This document shows positions 37,724 to 46,652 of a stretch of DNA of 64,000 nucleotides, in pieces. This DNA comes from Lentzea terrae (GTDB taxonomy: Bacteria > Actinomycetota > Actinomycetes > Mycobacteriales > Pseudonocardiaceae), in the NCBI RefSeq assembly GCF_003265345.1, contig NZ_QFWW01000024.1, positions 160,687 through 224,686 of the forward strand. Reading direction: 5' to 3'. Below the pieces are notes generated by a model, which saw nothing but the letters and a program-made list of their open reading frames with translations, was not told where the DNA came from and did no database searches. Position 1 is the stretch's first letter, and each line of letters starts with the position of its first letter. The translations under genes and the position numbers were made by a program.

Positions 37724-40700
37724 GTGCGCCTTGCCAGTTGTTTGACCGTCGCCGTGCTCGCCGCCGGGCTGCTCAGCCCGGTGGCGCACGCGGCTCCACC
37801 GAGAGCTCAGCCGACGGCGACCAAGACCATCACGCTGATCAGCGGTGACAAGGTCGTCGTCAACGAGCGGGGCGAACTCGCCGGTGTCGAGGGACGGCCC
37901 GGCATGCAGTTCGCGAAGTACGTGCAGAACGACCACCAGTACGTGGTGCCGGCGGACGCGGTCGAGGCGGTTGGGCAGGATCGCCTCGACAAGCGGTTGT
38001 TCGACGTCACCGCGCTGAACGAGTTCGGCTACACCGACGACAAGATCGACCGGATTCCGTTGCTGGACAGCGGTTTCCGCGCCACCGCGGCGGTGCCGAA
38101 GAAGGAAGCCGCACAGCGGTGGAAGCAGCGGGTCAACGCCCGCGGTGCCGGAAAGTTGTGGCTGGACGGCAAGTCGCGGCTGCTGCTGGACCAGAGCGTG
38201 CCGATGGTGGGTGCGCCGCAAGCGTGGCAGGCCGGGTTCGACGGCACCGGAGTCACGGTCGCCGTGCTCGACACCGGCTACGACCAGAACCACCCGGAGC
38301 TCAAGGACGTGGTCGCCACGTCGAAGGACTTCACCCCGGCGGGCATCCAGGACAACATCGGCCACGGCACGCACGTCGCGTCGACCATCGCCGGCCGCGG
38401 CGCGCAGTACACCGGTGTCGCCAAGGGCGCGAAGCTCGCGGTCGGCCGGGTCTGCGAGGCCGAGTGGTGCCTCGACAGCGCGATTCTGGCCGGCATGGAG
38501 TGGGCCGCCCGCGAGGTCAGGGCCAAGGTGATCAACATGTCGCTGGGCGGTGACCAGTCCGACGGCACGGACCCGTTGTCGCTCAAGGTGAACGAGCTGA
38601 CCGCAGAGACCGGTGCGCTGTTCGTGGTGGCGGCGGGCAACTCGGGCGAGCGCCGCAAGGTCGGCGCACCTGCGTCGGCCGACTCTGCGCTGGCGGTGGC
38701 GAACCTGACGAAGTCCGGCACGGTGAACGAGTGGTCGTCGCGCGGACCGCGGCTGAACGACTTCGCGGTCAAGCCGGACATCGCCGCTCCGGGCACGGAC
38801 ATCGTGGCCGCACGCGCCGAGGGCACGCTGTGGGACCACTACGTCGACGACCTGCACGCGCGGCTGACCGGTACCTCGATGGCCGCGCCGCACGTCGCCG
38901 GTGCCGCTGCCATTCTGGCCCAGCGCAACCCGTCCTGGTCGGCCGCCGAGCTGAAGGCGCACCTGATGGCGACGGTCAAGCCGATCGCCGACACGTCCGC
39001 GAACGTCGGCACCGGACTGCTCGACGCCGGCCGAGCCGTCACGCAGAAGGTGCGCGCCGACGTCGGCAGCCTGTCGTTCGGGCTGCTGGAATGGCCGCAC
39101 ACCAAGACGTTCACGAAGACCGTCACCTACCGCAACGACGGCGCGGAGCCGGTTTCCCTGTCGCTGAAGCACAACCTCGGCGCGGACTTCTCGGTGCCGG
39201 CGTCCGTCACGGTTCCGGCGGGCGGCACCGCACCGGTGGAGGTCGTGCTGGACCCGCGCAAGGGCAACGGCACCTTCTTCGGGCACCTGACTGCTTCCGC
39301 CGACGGTGTCTCGGTGACGACCGCGGTCGGCGCGTACGTGGAGGAGGAGCGCCACACCCTGACGGTGTCGATGACCGGCCGGGACGGCAAGCCCGTGCCG
39401 AGCGAGTTCCTGGTGGTGGTCAACATGTCCACGCGGGAAGCCTCGCTGCTCAGCATCGCGGACGGCACCGGGTCGGCCCGCCTGCCGGTCGCGGACTACG
39501 CGGTGCTCGGCCGGATCGACGAGCTGACGCCGAACTACGCCTGGTTCACGCCGGTGTCCGCGACCGAGGTGGCCGGCCGGGTGTCGCTGCGGGCCGACGT
39601 GTCGCTCGCGCTGGACGCCAGGCAGGGCAAGCAGATCAGGGTCGACGTCGGTGACGCCGAGGTCTGGTACCGCAACGCCGAGCTGACCGTGCCGTTCCAG
39701 CCGGGCAAGATCAGCGGTGTCGCCAGCACCATCGACGGCAGGGTTCCGCTGTACAGCCTGTCGTTCGGGTCGCCGCTGCCGGAGCTCACTTACGACTCGG
39801 GCCTCAAGGCGGGGCAGCCGCTGCTCACGGTCGTCGGCGGGTTCCCGGTGCGGTACTACGAAGGCAGCAAGTACCTGCCGGTGGGCGAGCACCGGCTCGA
39901 CGTGGCCGAACGCGGTGCCGACGTGCGCGGCAAGCTGGCTCTCGTCCGCACGGCGGGGGAGGACCCGTACGCCGTCGCGCGGGAGATGCAGGCGGCCGGT
40001 GCCGTTGCCGTGCTCTGGGCCGGTCCCGTGCCGTTCGGGTACGACGAGCAGACGGTCATCCCGGTGATCGCGGTGGCGGAGCACCACGTCGCCACGACAC
40101 CTGCCCGGCTGACGTTGCGCGCCATCGCGGGCTCGCCGGTGTCGTACACGTTGTACTTGGCGGAGAAGGGAAAGCTGCCGTCCGGTACCAAGCACATCCG
40201 GCGTTCCGAGCTGGCCGAGGTGAAGGCGCGCTACCACACGTCCGGTGCGGACGGCTTCGTCACGACCAGGAACTACCGGATGGTCGACGGCCTGATCGAC
40301 CACAACGTCGGCGTGCTGGACGAACGACTGACGGCTCCAGCCCAGCGCACCGAGTACTTCACGCCGGGCACGTGGTTCCAGGAGGGCTTCGACGGCCGCA
40401 GTTCCGGCGCGGGCGACGACCCGCCGGTCACCTCGTGGGCCGACCTCGCACCGGTGACCTTCGCGGCGGGCAAGCGCTACGAGCACTCGAACCTCCGCGC
40501 CGTCTCGTCACCCCGCTTCGGCCGTCCGACGCAGGTGACGTGGTCGCAGGGCGGTGGTGTGACGCGGACCGGCGACCTGATCGACGTCCGGATCTCGCCG
40601 TTCGGCGGCTCCGGCTGGGTGGAGAACTGGACGTACACCGGCTACGGCTGGGTGGAACTGCGGCGGAACGACGAGGTCGTGGGCTACTCCGATGCCCGGC

Positions 40701-41116
40701 AGGGGTCGATTTTGGCGCCCGCACGGGACGGCCGGTACAAGCTGACGCTGGACGCGGCTCGCGACACGTCGGCGTTGTCGACCAGCGTGCAAACGGCGTG
40801 GGAGTTCTCCGCTGCCGTTGACGGCCGGTTGCCGTTGTTGGAGGTCGACTACACGCTGCCGGTGGACCTGCGGAACAGCTGGAAGGCCGGTGTGCCGATG
40901 CCGGCGAAGTTCACCGCGTCGCGTCCGTCGTCCACCTTGCGTGAACTGCGTGCCTACGCGTCGTTTGACGACGGTGCCAACTGGGTGCAGGTGAAGTCGA
41001 TCGTGCCCCCTGGTGGTGCGCCTGGGGGTTACGTGTCGCTACGCGTGGTGGCTGAGGACACCGACGGCAACAAGGTCGACCAAACGGTCCTGCGGGCCTA
41101 CCGCCTTCGGGCGTAA
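37724..41116 (+). CDS. Secreted S8 (subtilisin-like) serine peptidase with C-terminal extension
   Basis: The 1130-residue protein has a Sec signal peptide (VRLASCLTVAVLAAGLLSPVAHA) and a propeptide to about 155. The S8 catalytic domain follows with Asp183 (AVLDTGYD), His214 (GHGTHVAS) and Ser385 (GTSMAAPHVAG), and the oxyanion Asn is in VVAAGNSGE. After the protease, residues about 460-560 look like a beta-sandwich. A PA-like segment occurs late, at about 730-800 (GKLALVRTAGEDPYAVAREMQAAGAVAVLWAG), rather than inserted in the catalytic domain. The remainder is beta-rich with no recognised domain. GGGGAGGA precedes the GTG start. A nested hairpin follows the stop. Confidence 0.92.
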   Translation: MRLASCLTVAVLAAGLLSPVAHAAPPRAQPTATKTITLISGDKVVVNERGELAGVEGRPGMQFAKYVQNDHQYVVPADAVEAVGQDRLDKRLFDVTALNEFGYTDDKIDRIPLLDSGFRATAAVPKKEAAQRWKQRVNARGAGKLWLDGKSRLLLDQSVPMVGAPQAWQAGFDGTGVTVAVLDTGYDQNHPELKDVVATSKDFTPAGIQDNIGHGTHVASTIAGRGAQYTGVAKGAKLAVGRVCEAEWCLDSAILAGMEWAAREVRAKVINMSLGGDQSDGTDPLSLKVNELTAETGALFVVAAGNSGERRKVGAPASADSALAVANLTKSGTVNEWSSRGPRLNDFAVKPDIAAPGTDIVAARAEGTLWDHYVDDLHARLTGTSMAAPHVAGAAAILAQRNPSWSAAELKAHLMATVKPIADTSANVGTGLLDAGRAVTQKVRADVGSLSFGLLEWPHTKTFTKTVTYRNDGAEPVSLSLKHNLGADFSVPASVTVPAGGTAPVEVVLDPRKGNGTFFGHLTASADGVSVTTAVGAYVEEERHTLTVSMTGRDGKPVPSEFLVVVNMSTREASLLSIADGTGSARLPVADYAVLGRIDELTPNYAWFTPVSATEVAGRVSLRADVSLALDARQGKQIRVDVGDAEVWYRNAELTVPFQPGKISGVASTIDGRVPLYSLSFGSPLPELTYDSGLKAGQPLLTVVGGFPVRYYEGSKYLPVGEHRLDVAERGADVRGKLALVRTAGEDPYAVAREMQAAGAVAVLWAGPVPFGYDEQTVIPVIAVAEHHVATTPARLTLRAIAGSPVSYTLYLAEKGKLPSGTKHIRRSELAEVKARYHTSGADGFVTTRNYRMVDGLIDHNVGVLDERLTAPAQRTEYFTPGTWFQEGFDGRSSGAGDDPPVTSWADLAPVTFAAGKRYEHSNLRAVSSPRFGRPTQVTWSQGGGVTRTGDLIDVRISPFGGSGWVENWTYTGYGWVELRRNDEVVGYSDARQGSILAPARDGRYKLTLDAARDTSALSTSVQTAWEFSAAVDGRLPLLEVDYTLPVDLRNSWKAGVPMPAKFTASRPSSTLRELRAYASFDDGANWVQVKSIVPPGGAPGGYVSLRVVAEDTDGNKVDQTVLRAYRLRA

Positions 41117-41147
41117 CCCTCCGGCCGTTCGGTCGTTGTAGTTCCCT

Positions 41148-41217
41148 GCGGCACCTGCCTGGTTTTGCGCGAGACGAAGAAGGACGCGGCGTCTCGCGGC
41201 GGCCGGGCAGGTGCCGC
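41148..41217 (+). terminator. Nested hairpin after the subtilisin gene
   Basis: Outer arms GCGGCACCTGCC (41148-41159) and GGCAGGTGCCGC (41206-41217) enclose inner arms CGCGAGAC (41168-41175) and GTCTCGCG (41191-41198). The structure ends five bases before the -10 of the methyltransferase gene, so it also insulates that promoter. Confidence 0.65.
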
Positions 41218-41234
41218 CGCTATATGTTCGGCTC

Positions 41235-41984
41235 ATGGGGACTTTCGAAGATCTGGTGGCCGAGGGGGCCGCTGTACCGCTGGAGGGCTGGGACTTCTCC
41301 TGGTTCGAGGGCCGTGCGACGGAGGAACGCCCGCCGTGGGGTTACGCGGAGCAGATCGCGGCACGGCTGGCGACCGTGTCTTCGGCGCTCGACCTGCAGA
41401 CCGGTGGCGGCGAGGTCACCGCCTCCGCACCGGTGCGGCCGCTGCTGCTGGCCGCCACGGAATCCTGGCCGCCGAACGCACTCGTGGCCGCGCAACGGTT
41501 GCCGTTGGTGGTCCAGGCGCCGGACGACGGGCCACTGCCGTTCCACGACGAGACGTTCGACCTGGTGATCAGCCGGCACCCGGTGGTGACGCCGTGGGCG
41601 GAGATCGCGCGGGTGCTCAAGCCCGGCGGCACCTACTTCTCCCAGCAGATCGGTGACGGCACGAACCGCGGGCTCACGGAGTTCATGATGGGGCCGCAGC
41701 CGGTGAACGACTTCCGCAGCACCGCGCGGGCCCGTGCGGAGGCCGAAGCCGCCGGACTGGAAGTGCTGCAACTGGAGGAAGTGGCGCTGCGGGTGGCGTT
41801 CTTCGACGTCGGCGCGGTCGTGCACTTCCTGCGCAAGGTGCTGTGGACGGTGCCGGGGTTCACCGTGGAGGGGTACCGGGACCGGCTTCTGGCCATGCAC
41901 CAGCACATTCAGGAACACGGCGAGTTCGCCTGCACGTCGACCCGGTTCCTGATCGAGGCGCGCGCGAGCGGTATGACACGATAA
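41235..41984 (+). CDS. SAM-dependent methyltransferase-like protein
   Basis: The 249-residue class I methyltransferase fold has a motif-I-like strand in SALDLQTGGGEV, the strand DLVISRHPVVTPWAEIARVLKPGGTYFSQQIGDG and a C-terminal cap. LQTGGG replaces the usual D-x-G-x-G-x-G, with the acidic residue two positions upstream. The methyl acceptor is unknown. TATGTT at 41223-41228, six bases before the ATG, indicates a leaderless transcript. Confidence 0.82.
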   Translation: MGTFEDLVAEGAAVPLEGWDFSWFEGRATEERPPWGYAEQIAARLATVSSALDLQTGGGEVTASAPVRPLLLAATESWPPNALVAAQRLPLVVQAPDDGPLPFHDETFDLVISRHPVVTPWAEIARVLKPGGTYFSQQIGDGTNRGLTEFMMGPQPVNDFRSTARARAEAEAAGLEVLQLEEVALRVAFFDVGAVVHFLRKVLWTVPGFTVEGYRDRLLAMHQHIQEHGEFACTSTRFLIEARASGMTR

Positions 41985-42086
41985 CGACCTTCGGGAGCCG
42001 CACTTCGCTGGAGCGCTCCCATGGTCAACGGGGACCGTCAACCCGCAACACCGTTCGGTGAAATCACGTCTGTGCGAGGTAACGCG

Positions 42087-43478
42087 ATGAGCAGGGCTGC
42101 GCTGGTGGCGTCCCGGGACACGGTCGAACCGGAAGACGCTCCCCGGCTCGTCGAGCGGTTGCTCCCCGCGACCCCCGCTGCCACCGGGAAGCGCACGGCG
42201 CTGGGGTATCTGGCCGCCTTCGTCGCCGCCGTCGGTTTCCTGCTGCTCATCCCGGCGGGCCGGTCGCACCTCGACCACGTGTGGGCCGAGGACGGCGCGC
42301 TCTTCCTGTTGGAGAGCATCACGAAACCGTTCGCGGCGACCGTGTTCGACCCGTACGCGGGCTACCTGCACACGCTGCCGCGGTTGGTCGCCGAGCTGGT
42401 GTCGTTGCTGCCGCTGGAGTGGGCCGCGGCCGGGTTCGCGATCGCGGCGGCCTGCCTGCGCGCGGTCGTCGCGCTGATCGTCTTCGCCGCGTCGGGCGGC
42501 GTCCTGCGGTCACTTCCAGTGCGATTCGCACTGGCCGCAGTTGTGATCGTGCTGCCGGCGGGCAACACCGAGACGATCAACAACATGGCGAACCTGCACT
42601 GGTTCCTGCTCTACGGCGTGTTCTGGGCGCTGCTGTGGCGCCCGGCGGCGCGGTGGCAGAACGTCGCGGGCGCGGTGTTCGTCGCGCTGGCGGCCGCGTC
42701 GACGCCGATGGTCGTCTTCCTGGCGCCCATCGCGTTGCTGCGGCTGGTGCTGCCGGGCCGGATGATCACCATCGGGTTCTTCCTCGGGTCGGCGGCGCAG
42801 GCCTGCGCCGTGCTGTTGTCGGAGGGCAGGGCCTACTCGAAGGAAGCGGTCGACCCGCTGCAGCTGGTGCTGGCCGCGGCGTTCCGCGGTCCCCTGGTGG
42901 CCCTCACGGGGTCGGAGGGGGTCGCGAAGTTCTTCCCGCGGTTCGGCTTCTGGCCGGCGCTGGCGGCCGTGCTGGTGTTCCTGGTGCCGATCGTGTTCGC
43001 GTTGGTCTGGGGCAGCCCGGCGCACCGCTTCGTCGCGGTCAGCGCCGTCACCCTGCACGGGCTGGTTCTGGGAGCGAGCCTCGTCGCGAACTGGATGGGC
43101 GGGCTGGAGGTGCACTACGTCTGGGCGGTCATGTTCGGGCAGCGGTACAGCATCGCGCCGTGCCTGTTCCTCTTCGCCGCACTGGCGGTGGGGCTCGACA
43201 CCGTGCGCCGGCCCCGGTGGGCTCGCGGCACCGTGCTTACGACCAGGGTCCTGGTCACGTTGTCGGTGCTGGCGAGCATCTACCTGCACACCACGGCTCC
43301 CGCGGGGCGCGTGCACGGAACGGCGTTGGGTGGCCGCCTCGACGGGCCGGCGTGGGCTCCGGGCGTGGCCAAGGCCAGGGAGAGCTGTGCGCGGGGCGAG
43401 TCGGTCGGCCGGATCGCCCAGGAGCCGGTGACGGAGGGCTGGGAGATGGGCCTGCCCTGCGCGTTCCTGAAGCGATGA
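42087..43478 (+). CDS. Polytopic membrane protein, possibly GT-C-type glycosyltransferase
   Basis: The 463-residue protein has about ten to twelve hydrophobic helices. After the first helix comes SHLDHVWAEDGALFLLESI; an acidic ED pair in the first extracytoplasmic loop is the hallmark of GT-C glycosyltransferases that use polyprenyl-phosphate sugars. YAGYLHTLPRLVAELVSLLP and ANLHWFLLYGVFWALLW follow. The assignment is by architecture only. The ATG at 42087 has GAGG upstream; an in-frame ATG at 42021 is less likely. The gene ends inside a 16-bp terminator stem. Confidence 0.7.
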   Translation: MSRAALVASRDTVEPEDAPRLVERLLPATPAATGKRTALGYLAAFVAAVGFLLLIPAGRSHLDHVWAEDGALFLLESITKPFAATVFDPYAGYLHTLPRLVAELVSLLPLEWAAAGFAIAAACLRAVVALIVFAASGGVLRSLPVRFALAAVVIVLPAGNTETINNMANLHWFLLYGVFWALLWRPAARWQNVAGAVFVALAAASTPMVVFLAPIALLRLVLPGRMITIGFFLGSAAQACAVLLSEGRAYSKEAVDPLQLVLAAAFRGPLVALTGSEGVAKFFPRFGFWPALAAVLVFLVPIVFALVWGSPAHRFVAVSAVTLHGLVLGASLVANWMGGLEVHYVWAVMFGQRYSIAPCLFLFAALAVGLDTVRRPRWARGTVLTTRVLVTLSVLASIYLHTTAPAGRVHGTALGGRLDGPAWAPGVAKARESCARGESVGRIAQEPVTEGWEMGLPCAFLKR

Positions 43479-43520
43479 ACGGCGCTTTTGTGCACCTGAG
43501 GTGAACAAAAGCGCCGTTCA
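43476..43520. terminator. Bidirectional terminator between membrane protein and DEAD-box genes
   Basis: TGAACGGCGCTTTTGT (43476-43491) pairs perfectly with ACAAAAGCGCCGTTCA (43505-43520). The loop contains a further CACCT/AGGTG pair. The stem includes the stop codon of the plus-strand gene and lies 8 bp from the stop of the convergent helicase gene. The T-runs within the stem suit both strands. Confidence 0.8.
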
Positions 43521-43528
43521 TCGTCTGG

Positions 43529-45190
43529 CTAGCGGGGCTGGCGCTCGCGGCGGATCGTGATGCGCTTGCCCTTGATGGTGGCGTCCCGCAGCTGGTCGAT
43601 CACGTCGTTCGCGGCCGGGCCGGGAACCTCGACCAGCGAGAACCGGTCCGCGATCTCGATCGCGCCGATGTCGCGGCCCTTCAGGTTCGTCTCGCCGGTG
43701 ATGGCGCCGACGATGTCCTGCGGGCGGATGCCGGACGAACGGCCCGCACCCAGGAACAGCCTCGTCATGCCCTCGGACGGGCCACGGCGCTCGCGGCGCG
43801 GACCCGCGGGGGCACCGTCGCGGCGCGGGCGGTCCTCACGCGGACGGACCTCCGGGATCTCCTCCTCGTCCGCGGCGGCACCGGAGGCCTCGTGGGCGAG
43901 CTTCACGGCGGCCAGCGCGATGTCCATGACGTCGAACTCGTCGGCGAGCGTCTCGACGACGACGCGGAACCGGCTGAGGTCGTCCTCCATCAGCGACTCC
44001 TGCAGCGACGAGCGGGTCAGCTCCAGCTGCCGGGCGCGCAGGTCGGCGACCGTCGGCACCTTCTCCATCGGGATCTTGGTCTTGGTGACGCGCTCGATCG
44101 TCTTGAGCATCGAGTTCTCGCGCGGCTCGACCAGGGTGATCGCGACGCCCTCGCGGCCCGCGCGACCGACGCGGCCGATGCGGTGGGTGTAGGCCTCCGG
44201 CGCGGACGGCACGTTGTAGTTGACGACGTGCGTGAGCTGCTCGATGTCGAGGCCGCGGGCCGCGACGTCGGTGGCCACCAGCAGGTCGGCGGTGCCGCCG
44301 CGCAGGCGGGCCATCACTCGGTCGCGCTGCTCCTGGCTGATGCCGCCGTGCAACGACTCGGCGCGGTAGCCGCGGCCGTTCAGCGTCTCGGTGAGCTGGT
44401 CGACCTCGTCACGGGTGCGGCAGAAGACGACGGCGGCGGTCGGCGCCTCGACGTCCAGCACGCGGCCGAGGGCGGCGGGCTTGTGTTCGCGGCGCACCAG
44501 GTATGCGGTCTGGCGGACGCGCGGGGCCTCGCCCGGCTCGGTCTTCTCGCGCTCGATCTGGATCAGCACCGGCTCGCGCAGGTGGCTCTTGGCCATGCGG
44601 TTGATGCGCGGCGGCATCGTGGCCGAGAACAGCACGGTCTGCCGCTCGGCCGGCGCCTCGGCGAGGATCGCGTCGATGTCCTCCGCGAAGCCCATGTCGA
44701 GCATCTCGTCGGCTTCGTCGAGCACGACGATCTGCAGCTCGCTGAGCTGCAGCGTGCCGCGCTGCAGGTGGTCGATCGCACGGCCGGGGGTCGCGACCAC
44801 CACGTCGACGCCGCGGGACAGCTCGCGCAGCTGACGGCCGATCGGCTGGCCGCCGTAGATCGGCAGCACCCGAGCGCCCATGTGCCGGCCGTAGCGGTGC
44901 ACGGCCTCGCACACCTGCACCGCCAGTTCACGGGTCGGCGCGAGCACGAGGGCGAGAGGCTTCTCGCCCTTGCCGATCCGGTCGGCGATGCGTTCGAGCA
45001 GCGGGAGCGCGAACGCCGCCGTCTTGCCCGTGCCCGTGGCGGCCTGCCCGAGCAGGTCGTTGCCCGCGAGCAGCGGCGGGATCGCTTCGCTCTGGATCGG
45101 CGTCGGCTCCTCGTAGCCCAGCGTGGTGAGCGCGTTGAGGATGTCGGGCCGCAGCCCCAGGTCGGCGAAACCGTTGTCGGCGGTGGTCAT
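43529..45190 (-). CDS. DEAD-box ATP-dependent RNA helicase with DbpA-type C-terminal domain
   Basis: The 553-residue protein shows the Q motif (YEEPTPIQSEAIP), motif I AATGTGKT, Ia PTRELA, motif II DEAD (VVLDEADEMLDMGF), motif III SAT, and motifs V-VI (VATDVAARGLDIE, HRIGRVGRAGREG). A linker rich in Glu/Arg leads to a C-terminal RNA-binding domain (MTRLFLGAGRSSGIRPQDIVGAITGETNLKGRDIGAIEIADRFSLVEV) of the DbpA/CsdA type. It probably remodels structured RNA in ribosome assembly or cold adaptation. The 256-bp upstream gap before the next gene could hold a regulated leader; I see no clear element there. Confidence 0.95.
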   Translation of the reverse strand: MTTADNGFADLGLRPDILNALTTLGYEEPTPIQSEAIPPLLAGNDLLGQAATGTGKTAAFALPLLERIADRIGKGEKPLALVLAPTRELAVQVCEAVHRYGRHMGARVLPIYGGQPIGRQLRELSRGVDVVVATPGRAIDHLQRGTLQLSELQIVVLDEADEMLDMGFAEDIDAILAEAPAERQTVLFSATMPPRINRMAKSHLREPVLIQIEREKTEPGEAPRVRQTAYLVRREHKPAALGRVLDVEAPTAAVVFCRTRDEVDQLTETLNGRGYRAESLHGGISQEQRDRVMARLRGGTADLLVATDVAARGLDIEQLTHVVNYNVPSAPEAYTHRIGRVGRAGREGVAITLVEPRENSMLKTIERVTKTKIPMEKVPTVADLRARQLELTRSSLQESLMEDDLSRFRVVVETLADEFDVMDIALAAVKLAHEASGAAADEEEIPEVRPREDRPRRDGAPAGPRRERRGPSEGMTRLFLGAGRSSGIRPQDIVGAITGETNLKGRDIGAIEIADRFSLVEVPGPAANDVIDQLRDATIKGKRITIRRERQPR

Positions 45191-45405
45191 GGGGAGTATC
45201 TTCCCCCACCGCCCGACATCGCACTCACTCAGACCACGTCACGGCACCTCGTGGAGGCCGCCCTGCACGTCGGCGCTGCTCGTCTCGCCGTTGGATCTCG
45301 AGCTGACCTGGCCTTATCGCTGACCACGTGCAGACAGGGGTGACCCTTCCCACAGCACGCGGGTGAGTTACCCCGAACCCTGGTTCGCAGGCGGTTTCCT
45401 TTGCG

Positions 45406-45438
45406 TCCACAGTGGACTGGATTGCAGTCCACTGTGGA
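45406..45438. terminator. Hairpin after the holin-like gene
   Basis: TCCACAGTGGACTG (45406-45419) pairs perfectly with CAGTCCACTGTGGA (45425-45438) across the 5-nt loop GATTG. It starts nine bases beyond the stop of the minus-strand small membrane gene at 45447. Confidence 0.75.
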
Positions 45439-45446
45439 GCTTCGGA

Positions 45447-45644
45447 TCAATCGGCGGCCGGACTGCTCGGGATGAGGTAGGCGATACCGGTGGTGACGAG
45501 AAGGCTGATCGCGCCGGCGACAACCGCCGGCGGCGACAGCGGCGTGAGCTCGTCGACGAGCCACAGCACGATCGTCGTGACCGCGCCGGCCACGCCACCG
45601 CCCACGATCTTGGTTGACGGCTTCCATTCGGGTGTGTTGTTCAT
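45447..45644 (-). CDS. 65-residue holin-like two-helix membrane protein
   Basis: The ATG at 45644 (GGGAGTCCG upstream) encodes NNTPEWKPSTKIVGGG and two hydrophobic helices (VAGAVTTIVLWLVDEL and PPAVVAGAISLLVTTGIAYLI) joined by a short turn, ending PSSPAAD. The pattern and size match the phage-holin-like small proteins found alone in many actinobacterial chromosomes. No endolysin or phage gene is adjacent. Its start overlaps the stop of a 17-codon ORF that owns a much better ribosome-binding site, so translation is probably coupled. Confidence 0.75.
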   Translation of the reverse strand: MNNTPEWKPSTKIVGGGVAGAVTTIVLWLVDELTPLSPPAVVAGAISLLVTTGIAYLIPSSPAAD

Positions 45645-45694
45645 CGGACTCCCGCCCCTCTGCGCATGGCCTCGACGCCCGTGTTCTGGTCCAT
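45641..45694 (-). CDS. 17-residue ORF coupled to the holin-like gene
   Basis: On the minus strand a strong AAGGAGGT lies six bases before ATG at 45694, which opens a 17-codon frame: Met-Asp-Gln-Asn-Thr-Gly-Val-Glu-Ala-Met-Arg-Arg-Gly-Ala-Gly-Val-Arg. It stops at TGA 45641-45643, sharing ATGA with the holin-like start. The near-consensus site and exact four-base overlap argue that it is translated, either as a leader peptide tuning the membrane protein or as a functional microprotein. Confidence 0.6.
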   Translation of the reverse strand: MDQNTGVEAMRRGAGVR

Positions 45695-45805
45695 AACGGA
45701 CCTCCTTGCTTGCACAGGGGTCCGCCGTGGACTCGGAGATACCGTTGCCAGGGATGATCACCGCAAGTGCACGCCTCGTGACGCGCCGGAACCTAAACTG
45801 GTCCG

Positions 45806-46648
45806 GTGAAGAAAAGCCTGACGGTCTGCGCCTCGCACCTGATCACGTTGCCGAGCGCACCTTTCGGCCCGGTCCGCGCGGCGGTCGAGGTGGCACGCGA
45901 CGCGGTCTCGGCCTTCGACCCGGAGCTCGTGGTCTTCTTCGGCACGGACCACCGCCGTGCGTTCCGCTCCGTCGTGCCGACCTTCGCGGTGGTGCTGTCG
46001 GCCACCGCTCAGGGCGACGTCGCCGGGCCGTCCGGTTCCTACGACGTCCCTTCCTCACTCGGCCGCGAGCTGGTGGCGGACCTGGTGGCCGGGGAGTTCG
46101 ACATCGCGACGGCTTACTCGGTGGCGCTTGACCACGCGTTCGGCCACACGGCCCGCGACCTGCTGGGTTCGATCTCCGCGAAGCCCGTGCTGCCCGTCTT
46201 CATCAACTGCGCCTCGCCGCCGCACGCGACCTTCCGCCGCGCGGCGTCACTGGGACGCCGCGTCGGCGAGTTCTTCGCTGATCGTCGCGTGTTGTACGTG
46301 GGTTCGGGCGGCCTGGCGCACGACCTGCCGGGCTTCCGCGAGCCCGAGACGGGCGAGGTGCTCACGGAGGAGGAGCGCCAGGCGTGGATCAAGTCGGTCA
46401 ACGAACGAGCGCGTGCGGAAGGCACGATCCGCGAGCTGGTGCGCACGTGGGACGAGGCCTTCCTGGCCGGTGTCGGCGGGACGTCGTGGGAATGGCTCGA
46501 CGAGATCGGCGTTGACCTGGTCGAGCGCGGTGGCAACGGTGCGGCGGAGTGCCTCACCTGGACGGCGGCGTGGGCCGCCGGTGGGCAGGCCCTGACCGTG
46601 CTCGCCCACGAGTTCGACACGAACGGCCGCGCCGTCGTGATGTCCTAG
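45806..46648 (+). CDS. Class III extradiol ring-cleavage dioxygenase, MhpB-like
   Basis: The 280-residue protein of the LigB superfamily resembles 3-(2,3-dihydroxyphenyl)propionate 1,2-dioxygenase: CASHLITLPSAPFGP (first iron His), VVFFGTDHRRAF with the second His, and LDHAFGHTARDLLG with the catalytic His. FINCASPPHATFRRAASLGRRVGEFF and SGGLAHDLPGF follow. It cleaves catechol-type aromatics meta to the hydroxyls with Fe(II). The other mhp genes are absent, so it is an orphan. TAAACT at 45794-45799 lies six bases before the GTG start, the clearest leaderless promoter in the window. Confidence 0.88.
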   Translation: MKKSLTVCASHLITLPSAPFGPVRAAVEVARDAVSAFDPELVVFFGTDHRRAFRSVVPTFAVVLSATAQGDVAGPSGSYDVPSSLGRELVADLVAGEFDIATAYSVALDHAFGHTARDLLGSISAKPVLPVFINCASPPHATFRRAASLGRRVGEFFADRRVLYVGSGGLAHDLPGFREPETGEVLTEEERQAWIKSVNERARAEGTIRELVRTWDEAFLAGVGGTSWEWLDEIGVDLVERGGNGAAECLTWTAAWAAGGQALTVLAHEFDTNGRAVVMS

Positions 46649-46652
46649 TCCT

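Noticed and set aside
37646..40486. Long minus-strand open frame of over 900 codons opposite the subtilisin gene
   Set aside because: It is an antisense frame caused by GC-rich third positions; the product is rich in Arg, Gly, Val and His without domains, while the plus strand has a clear signal peptide and catalytic triad.
45447..45644. Prophage remnant, because of a holin-like protein
   Set aside because: No integrase, capsid, tail or endolysin gene is near; solitary holin-like proteins are common in actinobacteria.
45806..46648. Aromatic-degradation cluster with paaZ
   Set aside because: The dioxygenase and paaZ are 14 kb apart with unrelated genes between them; no pathway cluster is present.
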